Assembly (NCBI RefSeq): GCF_000159995.1
Contig: NZ_GG700642.1
Location: forward strand, 236,829-299,411
Direction: 5' to 3'
Length of the DNA: 62,583 nucleotides
Source of the DNA: Alloprevotella tannerae ATCC 51259
GTDB taxonomy: Bacteria; Bacteroidota; Bacteroidia; Bacteroidales; Bacteroidaceae
This document shows, piece after piece, positions 45,413 to 54,613 of the stretch. Made by a program: the position numbers and the translations under genes. How positions within the stretch are numbered: position 1 is the first letter of the stretch; each line of letters begins with the position of its first letter. The notes under the pieces were generated by a model. That model did no database searches. It worked only from the letters and a program-made list of their open reading frames with translations, and was not told the DNA's origin.

Positions 45413-46447
45413 ATGAGTTTTTTCAGTAAGTTATTCTCCTTTACGCAGGAGTTGGCCATCGACTTAGGTACGGCCAATACAATCATCATCAATGGCGATC
45501 AAATTATCGTAGATCAGCCTTCTGTAGTAGCGTTGGATGAACATTCGGATCGTATGATTGCAGTGGGCGAACAAGCCAAACTGATGTACGAGAAGACAAA
45601 TAATAAGATACGCGTTATTCGCCCATTGCGTGATGGCGTGATTGCGGACTTTAATGCCTGCGAGCAGATGATGCGCGGCCTTATCCGTATGGTACATAAA
45701 GGTAAACGCCTCTTTTCGCCGGCATTGCGCATGGTGATCGGCGTCCCGTCGGGTTCTACGGAAGTGGAGCTTCGTGCCGTACGTGATTCCGCGGAGCACG
45801 CCGGTGGACGTGACGTTTTCTTGATTTATGAACCAATGGCAGCCGCCATCGGTATAGGTCTGGACGTTAATGCGCCTGAAGGCAATATGATTGTAGACAT
45901 AGGTGGCGGTACGACAGAAATCGCTGTGATTTCGCTTGGCGGTATTGTTTCTAATAATAGCATCAAGATGGCCGGCGATGACTTTACGGCCGATATTCAG
46001 GAATACATGAGTCGTCAGCATAACGTGCGTGTCAGCGAGAGAATGGCTGAGCGCATCAAAATCAATGTTGGTGCTGCTCAAACAGACCTTGGCGAAAGTG
46101 CGCCGGAAGATTTCATCGTACACGGTCCTAACCGTATCACGGCTATGCCGATGGAGGTGCCTGTCTGCTACCAAGAAATTGCGCATTGCTTGGAGAAGAG
46201 CATTGCCAAAATAGAGCAGGCCGTCATCAACGCACTAGAAAATACGCCGCCAGAGCTTTATGCGGATATTGTGCACAACGGAATTTATCTGACTGGTGGC
46301 GGCGCACTGCTGCGCGGCCTTGACAAACGCTTGACGGATAAGATTAATATCCCGTTCCACGTAGCGGAAGAACCCTTGTTGTGCGTGGCGCGCGGAACGG
46401 GCGTTGCATTAAAACACGTCGACGACTATACATTCTTGATGCGTTGA
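45413..46447 (+). CDS. mreB: Rod-shape-determining actin-like protein MreB
   Basis: The product is 344 residues from the ATG at 45413 (MSFFSKLFSFTQELAIDLGTANT), which places the phosphate-1 loop at the normal distance; the longer frame adds 13 atypical residues. Actin-fold motifs are IDLGTANTIII, MVIGVPSGST, EPMAAAIGIGLD, NMIVDIGGGTTEIAVISLGGI and IYLTGGGALLRGL. The N-terminal FFSKLFSF helix is an amphipathic membrane-binding sequence. It organises sidewall synthesis with MreC, MreD, PBP2 and RodA, which follow. Confidence 0.95.
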   Translation: MSFFSKLFSFTQELAIDLGTANTIIINGDQIIVDQPSVVALDEHSDRMIAVGEQAKLMYEKTNNKIRVIRPLRDGVIADFNACEQMMRGLIRMVHKGKRLFSPALRMVIGVPSGSTEVELRAVRDSAEHAGGRDVFLIYEPMAAAIGIGLDVNAPEGNMIVDIGGGTTEIAVISLGGIVSNNSIKMAGDDFTADIQEYMSRQHNVRVSERMAERIKINVGAAQTDLGESAPEDFIVHGPNRITAMPMEVPVCYQEIAHCLEKSIAKIEQAVINALENTPPELYADIVHNGIYLTGGGALLRGLDKRLTDKINIPFHVAEEPLLCVARGTGVALKHVDDYTFLMR

Positions 46448-46552
46448 GCGTAACGTAATATAAAATATTGATGGGGAAGAGGGCGCGCGGCTGTGTGGCA
46501 GCTCTCTTTTCCTTTCTTTTCCCTTTTAGTGCCTTACGGGGCAGCAAAAACG

Positions 46553-47434
46553 ATGCGCACGTTTCTCGACTTTCTTCGTAAATATAATTACTTCTTCGTG
46601 TTTCTGTTCTTAGAAGCTGTCAGCTTGACGATTTTGTTTCGCTTTAACAGCTTCCAAGGTAGTGTTTGGTTTACGGCCGCCAATGATGCCGTGGCCGGAA
46701 TAAATCGTTGGTATGCCGATGGCTTATCGTATATGAATTTGGGCGAAGTAAATCGTGAGCTAACTGCGCAAAACGTGGCGTTGGCTCAACAGAATGCAAC
46801 CCTCCGAGAGCTCTTGGCCGATACGCAAAAGGATTCGACGATTACCAACCAGCTGATGATGGAGCGCCTTAAGGGATATACACTTATTCCGGCAACAGTT
46901 GTTTCCAATGAGACTTCGCGCGCCAATAATTATATTGTCATTGACCGCGGCACAGAAGATGGCGTGCGGCCGGAAATGGGCGTCGTCAGTGGGCGCGGCG
47001 TTGTGGGTATTGTTTATCTTGCTGCCGCTCATCACGCATTAGTAATTCCCGTGACTAATCGCAAGTCGAGCATTAGTTGCCGTGTGCGTGGGCAGAACTA
47101 TTTTGGTTTTTTACAGTGGTCAGGTGGGAATCTGTTTCACGCAGACGTTAACGACATTCCGCGTTATGCCCGTGTGCATCCCGGAGCGATAGTTGAGACG
47201 AGCGGCTACAGTGCAGTCTTTCCCCCGGGGCTTTTCGTAGGCCGCGTTCGTAAGCTTGAAAATTCAGCAGATGGTCAGAGTTATAAATTGCGCATAACGT
47301 TAGGGACGAACTTTCGCAACTTACGTAACGTAGAGGTGATCGCTACGCCCTATAAGTCTGAAATAGATACGCTGCGCAATCGTGTGACTCAACAAGAAGC
47401 CCAAGATGCGATGAGTGGTGGCTTAACTAATTAG
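46553..47434 (+). CDS. mreC: Rod shape-determining protein MreC
   Basis: The product is 293 residues from the ATG at 46553 (MRTFLDFLRKYNYFFVFLFLEAVSL); the frame extends 20 codons upstream without a better start. It has one N-terminal membrane helix, a coiled coil (VNRELTAQNVALAQQNATLRELL) and a beta-rich periplasmic core (NYIVIDRGTEDGVRPEMGVVSGRGVVGIVYL, GAIVETSGYSAVFPPGLFVGRV). It links MreB to the periplasmic synthases. Confidence 0.93.
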   Translation: MRTFLDFLRKYNYFFVFLFLEAVSLTILFRFNSFQGSVWFTAANDAVAGINRWYADGLSYMNLGEVNRELTAQNVALAQQNATLRELLADTQKDSTITNQLMMERLKGYTLIPATVVSNETSRANNYIVIDRGTEDGVRPEMGVVSGRGVVGIVYLAAAHHALVIPVTNRKSSISCRVRGQNYFGFLQWSGGNLFHADVNDIPRYARVHPGAIVETSGYSAVFPPGLFVGRVRKLENSADGQSYKLRITLGTNFRNLRNVEVIATPYKSEIDTLRNRVTQQEAQDAMSGGLTN

Positions 47435-47442
47435 TAGGAGTT

Positions 47443-47952
47443 ATGGTACAGACTTTTCTTTCTCGTTTCGGGTGGTTCATATCCTTACTTCTTTTGCAGG
47501 TGTTGGTGTTTAATCACATTCACATCTTTGGCTTTGCCACCCCAATGCCTTACATTTACTTCTTATTGATCTTGCCCGGAGAGACAGCGCGCTGGCTGTA
47601 CATCGTCTTAGGCTTTGTGATGGGGATGCTTGTCGACCTTTTTGCAACCACGCCCGGCGTTGCAGCGTCCTCAATGGCGGCTATGGGCTTGATTGTTCCG
47701 TTGCTATTGCGACTTTTCGGACCAACGGATCGCGATGAGAACGTGCCGTTTCTTCCGGGTGTAAAAATGATGGAGTGGGGCCCATTCTTGCGTTACGCCT
47801 TTGCGACCTCTTTGCTAAATTGTACGCTTTTCTTCAGCATAGAAGCCTTTAGTTTCTTCAATTGGCAATATCTCTTAATGAGCATAGGCGGAAGCACAAT
47901 CCTCACTCTGCTGATTGTTGCGGCAATGGAGCGTATTAGAAACGAAAAATAA
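47443..47952 (+). CDS. mreD: Rod shape-determining protein MreD
   Basis: This 169-residue protein with about five hydrophobic segments starts 9 bp after mreC. LPGETARWLYIVLGFVMGMLVDLFATTPGVAASSM contains the conserved GxxxDL of MreD. It completes the MreBCD complex. Confidence 0.88.
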   Translation: MVQTFLSRFGWFISLLLLQVLVFNHIHIFGFATPMPYIYFLLILPGETARWLYIVLGFVMGMLVDLFATTPGVAASSMAAMGLIVPLLLRLFGPTDRDENVPFLPGVKMMEWGPFLRYAFATSLLNCTLFFSIEAFSFFNWQYLLMSIGGSTILTLLIVAAMERIRNEK

Positions 47953-47968
47953 AGACTCACCATTTGTT

Positions 47969-49819
47969 TTGAAAGTCTACAAAAATTATAGTAACCGGAA
48001 GTTTGTGATTGGCGGCGTAGCCGTTGGCATCATTCTTATATATCTGATTCGCTTGCTCACACTGCAATTGTTTAGCGACGACTATAAGAAGAATGCCGAC
48101 TCCAATGCTTTTCGCAAAGATGTCTTGTTTCCATCGCGTGGCTTGATATTTGCCCGCAATGGCGAGTTGCTTGTTTACAATGAGCCATCCTATAATATTA
48201 TGGTGACGATGAATGAGCAGCACGGCATAGATACGCTAGACTTTTGTCGCACCATAGGAATCACGCCGGAGTTTTACAAACAACGTTGCGAGGAAATAAA
48301 AGATCCGCAAAAGAATCCCGGTTATTCCCGATATACGCCACAGGTCTTTATGACGCAAATTCCGGCTCGCGAGTTCTCCCTCTTTCGTGAAAAGCTTTTC
48401 CGTTTCAACGGCTTTTCCATAGAGAAGCGCAGCATACGTCGTTATGCAGATTCTTTTGCCGCTCATATTTTGGGTGATGTCGGTGAGGTGAATCAGAAAG
48501 AAATAGACGCCGACCCTTATTATGCAAGTGGCGATTACATCGGCAAGTTGGGTGTAGAGCGCTCTTATGAAAAAATCTTGCGTGGTGAGAAAGGCTTGCG
48601 CATTATGTTGCGTGATGTTCACGGGCGAACCAAAGGCCATTACCTAAATGGCAAATATGATAAACATCCCGTGGCCGGAAAGAATCTTACGCTGAGTATT
48701 GATATAAAAACGCAGCAATTAGCCGAACGTTTATTAGAAGGCAAATTAGGTGCGATCGTAGCTATCGAGCCCTCTACCGGCCAAATCATCTGTATGGCCT
48801 CTTCGCCGACTTACAACCCACAGATTATGGTTGGACGCGACCGTGGCCGTAACCATAGGATACTGGATAAAGATCCGATGAAGCCGATGCTTAACCGCGC
48901 CATTATGGGTATGTATCCTCCCGGTTCGACCTTCAAGATTACGCAAGCCCTCATAGGTTTACAAGAGGGTAGCATTACTCCGCAAGTAGCCTTCCCCTGC
49001 CACCATGGTTTCAATTATAAAGGCCTCCATGTTGGTTGCCACGGACACGCATCCCCAATAAATCTTGTGCCGGCCATTGGTACTTCCTGCAACTCCTATT
49101 TCTGTTGGAATCTCTACCGCCTTTTATCCATGAAGCGCAAGTATGGTTCCGTGCAACGCGCACTTACCTGCTGGAAAGATCATTTGGTGAAGATGGGATA
49201 TGGTTATAAATTGGGTGTCGATTTACCCGGCGAGAAGCGAGGTATGATTCCCAACGCACAGTATTATGATAAGGCCTATCATGGCGCTTGGAATGGCCTC
49301 ACAGTGATCTCCATTGCGATAGGGCAGGGTGAAGTTACCGCTACACCTTTGCAGATTTGCAATTTGGCTGCCACTGTTGCCAACCGCGGCTATTTCTATA
49401 CGCCCCACGTCGTCAAGAGTGTGCAAGACGGCCGCTTGGATCCGAAGTACTACCGTCGTAATTTCACCGGTGTTGATCGCCACTGGTACGACTACAGCGT
49501 AGCCGGTATGCGGCGTGCCGTATTATCCGGTACTTGCCGAGGTGCAAACATTCCCGGCATTGAGGTTTGCGGAAAAACCGGTACTGCGCAGAATCGCGGT
49601 CAGGACCACTCGGCCTTTATGGGATTTGCTCCCATGAACAATCCCAAAATAGCTGTGGCCGTCTATGTCGAGAATGGCGGTTTTGGCGACGCTTATGGCG
49701 TTCCCTTGGGCGCACTGATTATGGAGCAGTTTATAAATGGTCGTTTGTCAGCCTCATCGGCAGCGAAGGCCAACGTTTTCCAACATCGTAGAATCAATTA
49801 CGGAGGTTATGAACGATAG
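47969..49819 (+). CDS. mrdA: Penicillin-binding protein 2 (cell elongation transpeptidase)
   Basis: This class B transpeptidase cross-links sidewall peptidoglycan. No ATG is available before the single N-terminal helix (FVIGGVAVGIILIYLIRLL). I choose the TTG at 47969, 17 bp after the mreD stop, giving 616 residues; the alternative TTG at 47915 lies inside mreD. The dimerisation domain includes FPSRGLIFARNGELLVYNEPSYNI. Active-site motifs are PGSTFK (SxxK), TSCNS (SxN) and CGKTGTAQN (KTG). It overlaps rodA by 11 bp. Confidence 0.92.
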   Translation: MKVYKNYSNRKFVIGGVAVGIILIYLIRLLTLQLFSDDYKKNADSNAFRKDVLFPSRGLIFARNGELLVYNEPSYNIMVTMNEQHGIDTLDFCRTIGITPEFYKQRCEEIKDPQKNPGYSRYTPQVFMTQIPAREFSLFREKLFRFNGFSIEKRSIRRYADSFAAHILGDVGEVNQKEIDADPYYASGDYIGKLGVERSYEKILRGEKGLRIMLRDVHGRTKGHYLNGKYDKHPVAGKNLTLSIDIKTQQLAERLLEGKLGAIVAIEPSTGQIICMASSPTYNPQIMVGRDRGRNHRILDKDPMKPMLNRAIMGMYPPGSTFKITQALIGLQEGSITPQVAFPCHHGFNYKGLHVGCHGHASPINLVPAIGTSCNSYFCWNLYRLLSMKRKYGSVQRALTCWKDHLVKMGYGYKLGVDLPGEKRGMIPNAQYYDKAYHGAWNGLTVISIAIGQGEVTATPLQICNLAATVANRGYFYTPHVVKSVQDGRLDPKYYRRNFTGVDRHWYDYSVAGMRRAVLSGTCRGANIPGIEVCGKTGTAQNRGQDHSAFMGFAPMNNPKIAVAVYVENGGFGDAYGVPLGALIMEQFINGRLSASSAAKANVFQHRRINYGGYER

Positions 49820-51272
49820 ACGTATAGGCAACCCGGCCTTGCGGGCAGATAAGGTAGTAATACTCCTGTACCTCCTCCTCTTAGTTGGCGGTTGGTTTAG
49901 TATATGCGGTGCGAGCCACGAAATAGGTGACACCGACTTCTTCAGTTGGAGCACGCGCTCCGGCAAGCAATTGGTTTGGATAGCTTGCTCAATAGGTTTG
50001 GGAACATTCCTTTTGATGTTAGACGACAAGTATTTCGACTCCCTTTCCGGCCTTTTATACATTGCCTTTATGGTCCTATTGTTGATCACGCCTTTTATCG
50101 CAAAAGACATAAAAGGGTCGCGATCGTGGATTAGCTTAGGTTCCGTCAGTTTGCAGCCCGCAGAGTTTGCGAAGTGTGCCACGGCTTTGGCCCTGGCCAA
50201 ACTCATGAATCAGTATGGTTTTACCATTGATAACATGCGTAATTTTGCGAAAGCCATACTCCTAATTTTGCTGCCCATGGTTTTGATTGTGATGCAGCAA
50301 GAGACGGGGTCAGCCTTAGTTTACTTCGCTTTTTTCTTGGTGCTATACCGTGAAGGAATGCCGGGTTGTATTCTGTTTACAGCCGTAGCTGCTGTCGTCT
50401 TCTTCGTAGTCGGTATACGTTTTTCGGAGATCACATTGCCCCAAACGACGGCGATGATTGGTCAATCCGTTGTGCTTTTCCTCATCTGGTTAAGCACCGT
50501 TGGCTTAGTGGCTACTTATTGTCGTCGCCCATCACTGACGTGGCGTCTTTTCGGGGGCGGATTGTTGATTCAGTTGATCGCTTACGGCGTATCAGCCTTC
50601 GTCTATCCCTTTGATATTTCTTGGGTGCAACTCATCTGCATCATCTTTATGGCAGGCTATATTGCTTGGATTGGTTTAGGAAGCAGAGTTCACAGCTATG
50701 CGTTCATAGCGATCTTCACTTTAGGCGCAACGGCCTTCCTCTATTCCTCAGATTATATGCTCAACAACGTCTTGGAGCCCCATCAGCAGACGCGTGTAAA
50801 AGTCTTGTTAGGGTTAGAAGAAGACCTTAATGGTGCCGGCTACAACGTACATCAAAGTAAGATAGCGATTGGCTCCGGCGGTCTCGAAGGCAAAGGTTTT
50901 ATGAACGGCACCCAGACCAAACTAAAATATGTGCCGGAGCAAGATACCGACTTCATTTTCTGCACGGTTGGCGAAGAGCAAGGCTTTGTTGGCTCAGCCG
51001 GCGTCCTCTTCCTGTTTCTTATCTTAATTTTGCGATTAGTTTATTTAAGCGAACGCCAGCAGACGACCTTTGGGCGCGTCTATGGTTATAGCGTAGTGAG
51101 CATTCTACTCTTTCATGTATTTATCAATGTCGGGATGGTTATCGGCCTCACCCCCGTTATCGGGATCCCCCTGCCGTTTTTCAGTTATGGAGGCTCAAGC
51201 CTTTGGGGCTTTACGATCCTTCTTTTTATCTTTTTGCGTATAGATGCGGGCGATCGTGTCCGTCTTAGGTGA
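49809..51272 (+). CDS. rodA: Peptidoglycan polymerase RodA (SEDS family)
   Basis: The product is 487 residues from the ATG at 49809 (MNDRRIGNPALRADKVVILLY), overlapping the mrdA stop by 11 bp. It has about ten helices. SEDS signatures are IKGSRSWISLGSVSLQPAEFAKCATALALAKLM, IAIGSGGLEGKGFMNGTQTKLKYVPEQDTDFIFCTVGEEQGF, and GLTPVIGIPLPFFSYGGSSLWGF. The long middle loop accounts for the length above the usual about 400 residues. It polymerises glycan strands together with PBP2. Confidence 0.94.
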   Translation: MNDRRIGNPALRADKVVILLYLLLLVGGWFSICGASHEIGDTDFFSWSTRSGKQLVWIACSIGLGTFLLMLDDKYFDSLSGLLYIAFMVLLLITPFIAKDIKGSRSWISLGSVSLQPAEFAKCATALALAKLMNQYGFTIDNMRNFAKAILLILLPMVLIVMQQETGSALVYFAFFLVLYREGMPGCILFTAVAAVVFFVVGIRFSEITLPQTTAMIGQSVVLFLIWLSTVGLVATYCRRPSLTWRLFGGGLLIQLIAYGVSAFVYPFDISWVQLICIIFMAGYIAWIGLGSRVHSYAFIAIFTLGATAFLYSSDYMLNNVLEPHQQTRVKVLLGLEEDLNGAGYNVHQSKIAIGSGGLEGKGFMNGTQTKLKYVPEQDTDFIFCTVGEEQGFVGSAGVLFLFLILILRLVYLSERQQTTFGRVYGYSVVSILLFHVFINVGMVIGLTPVIGIPLPFFSYGGSSLWGFTILLFIFLRIDAGDRVRLR

Positions 51273-51292
51273 AAAAATAACCGTATTTAATA

Positions 51293-51760
51293 ATGAGTAA
51301 TTATAACAAGCCGAAGAATAAATATACATTCCTGCTGATCTGTTTCGGATTGCTTTGCATCGGAGCTATCATTTGGCTCAAACTGGTCGGCGATAAGCGC
51401 ACATCTTCCGGCCGCGATATACCCGTAGCGCCGCAAGATTCTTCCAACGCTGTTGTTGTGCCGGATACATCAATCGATGCGGGCACCTTGTCCTCATCGC
51501 CCGATTCTTTCGATGTAGCTCCGCCCGACAGTATTGGAAAAGATCGCCGCCCGCCTTTTGAGGCCGGCGACGAAGACGGCTATTTGGCCGGTATGGACGA
51601 CGGTGCTGCCCATACGCCTCAAGCTTCTTATGATGAATCCAACAGTTTTAAGACGATCGACGAGCGTGCAGCCTACGTGCGCGGTTATCGCGAAGGCTAT
51701 GCCAAAGGTTTTGAAGACGGAAGTAAGGGCCGCCAGTTTAATATCTCTTCTAACAATTGA
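51293..51760 (+). CDS. Small membrane-anchored protein with Gly/Asp repeat tail
   Basis: This 155-residue protein has one N-terminal helix (FLLICFGLLCIGAIIWLKL), a disordered Ser/Asp/Pro-rich stretch, and two C-terminal short motifs of alternating aromatic, Gly and acidic residues (DEDGYLAGMDDG and VRGYREGYAKGFEDGSKG). It follows rodA by 20 bp and probably belongs to the elongation operon. I do not recognise the family. Confidence 0.65.
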   Translation: MSNYNKPKNKYTFLLICFGLLCIGAIIWLKLVGDKRTSSGRDIPVAPQDSSNAVVVPDTSIDAGTLSSSPDSFDVAPPDSIGKDRRPPFEAGDEDGYLAGMDDGAAHTPQASYDESNSFKTIDERAAYVRGYREGYAKGFEDGSKGRQFNISSNN

Positions 51761-51830
51761 CACCGCGCACACCTGCTGTTCGTAGAGTAGCAGTTCTGTG
51801 TGCTAACGTCCTTAAATTCTTTCCGAAAAT

Positions 51831-53060
51831 ATGGAAGATACGAAACACATACAAATAAAAGACTACAACTATACGCTACCTGAAGATCGCATCGCAAAAT
51901 ATCCGGTTGCTCCGCGCGATCATTCCAAACTCTTGCTCTATCGTGACGGCCGGGTAAGTGAGGATTCGTTCTACAATCTGCCCACTTACCTGAAGCCGGG
52001 GGCTTTGATGGTCTTCAATAACACAAAAGTAATCTTTGCGCGCCTTCATTTTCAAAAGGCAACGGGCGCACTCATTGAGATCTTCTGTTTAGAACCGCAT
52101 ACGCCGGCCGATTATCAGCAATCGTTTGCCGCAACGCGCCGCGTCACGTGGACGTGTTTGGTCGGCAATATGAAGAAATGGAAGGAGGGGCGCTTGGAGC
52201 GCACGGTTAAAGTAGGGGATAGGGAACTACTCCTTACGGCAGAGCACAAAGGCCCTGCGGGAACGGGTTTCGAAATAGCCTTCGACTGGGGCGATGATGC
52301 GGTTAGCTTCTCTGAAGTGTTGGATGCCATTGGCGAATTGCCTATTCCGCCATACTTAAATCGCCAAACGGAGCAGAGCGATCTCAACAATTACCAGACG
52401 GTCTATTCGAAAATTGAAGGTTCTGTGGCTGCACCGACGGCCGGACTCCATTTTACCGATGACGTTCTTCGGCGTTTGGATGAGGCCGGTATTGTACGCG
52501 AAGAGATTACATTGCATGTAGGAGCGGGAACTTTCAAACCTGTGAAGAGCGAGGAGATAGAAGGCCACACGATGCACGCAGAATGGATTGCCGTGAGTCG
52601 GCAAAACATTGAGCACCTCTTGGCCCACGACTGCTCGTGCATAGCTGTCGGTACGACCAGTGTGCGCACGCTGGAGAGTCTCTATTATATCGGTGTCTTG
52701 ATTCATCGTAACCCTCACGTAGCGCCCGAAGACTTGCACGTACCGCAATGGTTACCTTACGAATATGAGACATCGACGGAAGAAAAGCTGACCCCGGAGG
52801 CTGCTTTGCGCGAAATCTTGGCTTATTTGGACCGCAATCGTATGAGCGTCTTGCATACTGCCACGCAAATCATCATAGCGCCGGGCTATACGTATAAGAT
52901 CGTGAAGACGATGGTCACAAATTTTCACCAGCCGCAAAGCACGCTTTTGCTGCTGGTTTCAGCTTTTGTCGGCGGCAATTGGCGCACTATTTATGACTAC
53001 GCACTTGCGCACGATTTTCGCTTTTTAAGTTATGGCGATAGTTCGCTACTCAATTATTAA
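51831..53060 (+). CDS. queA: S-adenosylmethionine:tRNA ribosyltransferase-isomerase
   Basis: This 409-residue enzyme transfers the ribosyl moiety of SAM to preQ1-modified tRNA in queuosine synthesis. Family motifs are DYNYTLPEDRIAKYPVAPRDHSKLL near the N-terminus, PGALMVFNNTKVIFARL, EGSVAAPTAGLHFTDDVLRRL, ITLHVGAGTFKPVKSEEIEGHTMHAEW, AVGTTSVRTLESL and VTNFHQPQSTLLLLVSAFVG. The length is slightly above the common about 350, as in other Bacteroidetes. Confidence 0.94.
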   Translation: MEDTKHIQIKDYNYTLPEDRIAKYPVAPRDHSKLLLYRDGRVSEDSFYNLPTYLKPGALMVFNNTKVIFARLHFQKATGALIEIFCLEPHTPADYQQSFAATRRVTWTCLVGNMKKWKEGRLERTVKVGDRELLLTAEHKGPAGTGFEIAFDWGDDAVSFSEVLDAIGELPIPPYLNRQTEQSDLNNYQTVYSKIEGSVAAPTAGLHFTDDVLRRLDEAGIVREEITLHVGAGTFKPVKSEEIEGHTMHAEWIAVSRQNIEHLLAHDCSCIAVGTTSVRTLESLYYIGVLIHRNPHVAPEDLHVPQWLPYEYETSTEEKLTPEAALREILAYLDRNRMSVLHTATQIIIAPGYTYKIVKTMVTNFHQPQSTLLLLVSAFVGGNWRTIYDYALAHDFRFLSYGDSSLLNY

Positions 53061-53118
53061 ACTCGCACTTTCGCAAGGCGTTTAGTTAATGCTACAACTT
53101 GCAGGGCCTGTCCCTGTC

Positions 53119-53206
53119 GTGTACGTTCACGAGCGTACACCTTTGCGCTCGTGATGATAAACGCGTACGCTCGTGAGAAAAAACTCTTCTCCTCACGAGC
53201 GTAAAC
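53119..53206. repeat. 22-bp-period dyad array 7 (4 units)
   Basis: Cores TCACGA, TCGTGA, TCGTGA and TCACGA start at 53127, 53149, 53171 and 53193, an exact 22-bp step. The first unit is a near-perfect palindrome, TGTACGTTCACGAGCGTACA. Right arms are GCGTACA, TGATAAA, GAAAAAA and GCGTAAA. It lies in the 285-bp gap between the convergent queA and small-membrane-protein genes. Confidence 0.93.
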
Positions 53207-53287
53207 GTTTTCAGCGGGTTTTTATCGCCTGTCTGGGCGTAGCAACGCGCTTCAAATGCAAAACTTACTAACATACTTTTCTATACA

Positions 53288-53327
53288 AAGCGGCGCGGAA
53301 GTGAGTTAAAACTCTTCCGCGCCGCTT
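53288..53327. terminator. Strong bidirectional terminator between convergent genes
   Basis: AAGCGGCGCGGAAG pairs perfectly with CTTCCGCGCCGCTT around a short loop, between queA and the 94-residue membrane protein gene. Confidence 0.88.
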
Positions 53328-53345
53328 CGTTATCGTTCCTCTTCG

Positions 53346-53630
53346 CTAAAGGATAAATAGAATATCAAGAAGCGTCAAAATATTACCGCACACGAGTATG
53401 GCAATGCCGCGTTTTTGGTAGCCTCTGCGATAGTCGTTGAGGCCTATAAAAAAGGCTACGATAGGCAAAATCCATAGTAGGTTGACCAAGAGATAGATAA
53501 GAAGTCCAATGAAAGCTCCCCAGCTGCTCGGCGCTTTGAATAGTCCGCCAAAGAGAAAGAATACGCTGAAAAATACCGGAATGGTATTCAGAAAAGCTAA
53601 GGCCAAAAGCCATTTAGGATAATTTTTCAT
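53346..53630 (-). CDS. Small membrane protein, three helices
   Basis: This 94-residue protein has three hydrophobic segments (residues of about 8-30, 38-63 and 72-93) separated by short loops with NDYRRGYQKRG. The initiator is the ATG at 53628-53630. I do not recognise the family. It lies 67 bp downstream of the TPR gene on the same strand. Confidence 0.6.
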   Translation of the reverse strand: MKNYPKWLLALAFLNTIPVFFSVFFLFGGLFKAPSSWGAFIGLLIYLLVNLLWILPIVAFFIGLNDYRRGYQKRGIAILVCGNILTLLDILFIL

Positions 53631-53697
53631 CGGTTCAATGTCTTATATATTGCTGTCGAAATCTGTTCTTCGCATCGCCATTGTAGGGGTTAGACGC

Positions 53698-54603
53698 TTA
53701 TGGCTCATCATGTTCGCCTGCGCGCAAGTCGGCCGCCGTTTTTTCATCTTCCTCGGCAGCTTCCGGAGCGTTGTTTTTGCGGAATAGCACTGCTCGGCGA
53801 TCGTAGAGATTGGGGTTGGCGGGCTGCAAGTCGATGGCGTCGTCGCAATGCGTAATTGCCTTGGCCAAGTCTCCACGCTGTTCGGCCAGTCTACTTAACA
53901 AAGCGTGGGCTTCTACGTTGAACGGATTCAGTTCGCTTACTTTTTGGCACGCAGCTTCAGCTTCAGCGCTTCGTCCTGCCGCCGCAAGTGTCTCGGCTTG
54001 GAGCAGTGCATAATCCTCATGGTCCGGTGCGTCCTTTAATAAGCGCTCTGCATCAGCCAGAGCTTCGTCGTAGCGCGTCAAAGCTGAAAGCACTTGCACA
54101 CGCAGTTGGATGGCTTGTGCATAATCAGCACGCTCGCTGATCGCATCGTCGAGAAAGTTGAGCGCTTCTTCGTGCTTGTCTAATGCGTATGCGGCCTTAG
54201 CCGACAAATAAAGGAGTCGCGGCTCTTTCGCCTCAATGTCCGCGAGCGTGGTGCAGATTTGCTGCATCGACTCGTAGTCTTCCGTCTCTCCATATGTATT
54301 GGCCAGCAATAGACCTATTTCTAAATTGCTGGTTTCTTCAGTGTGAAGTTCTTGCAAGAGGGGCAGCGCAGCGGCATAGTTTTGCTGCATCAACTGCACT
54401 TCAGCCAAAAAGCCTACGACGCGAAGTTCGCGCTTAATTTCCAGCGCCTCCGTGAAGCATTTTTCCGCAAAGTCGACCATCCCCATTTGTTTTGCGCGTA
54501 AACCATCGTCACAAAGAATGTTGAAACGGCGCTCTGCGTCCTTGGCGGCCTTTTCTTCTGTCGGTTCTTCGGACGCGCCGAATAGTTTTTTGAGGAAACT
54601 CAT
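53698..54603 (-). CDS. TPR protein (cytoplasmic)
   Basis: This 301-residue protein has no signal peptide. The N-terminus MSFLKKLFGASEEPTEEKAAKDAERRFN is an amphipathic helix plus acidic linker. About seven TPR-like repeats follow (DDGLRAKQMGMVDFAEKCFTEALEI, YLSAKAAYALDKHEEALNFLDDAI, ARYDEALADAERLLKDAP-type pattern, ALLSRLAEQRGDLAKAITHCDDAI). The C-terminus is acidic. It probably mediates protein contacts; the partner is unknown. It starts 10 bp after the EamA transporter stop. Confidence 0.75.
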   Translation of the reverse strand: MSFLKKLFGASEEPTEEKAAKDAERRFNILCDDGLRAKQMGMVDFAEKCFTEALEIKRELRVVGFLAEVQLMQQNYAAALPLLQELHTEETSNLEIGLLLANTYGETEDYESMQQICTTLADIEAKEPRLLYLSAKAAYALDKHEEALNFLDDAISERADYAQAIQLRVQVLSALTRYDEALADAERLLKDAPDHEDYALLQAETLAAAGRSAEAEAACQKVSELNPFNVEAHALLSRLAEQRGDLAKAITHCDDAIDLQPANPNLYDRRAVLFRKNNAPEAAEEDEKTAADLRAGEHDEP

Positions 54604-54613
54604 AGGTGTAATC

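Noticed and set aside
45464-46186. Long antisense open frame of 240 codons opposite mreB
   Set aside because: It mirrors the codon pattern of mreB on the other strand, as do similar frames opposite gyrA, rodA, aspS and proS. There is no independent support.
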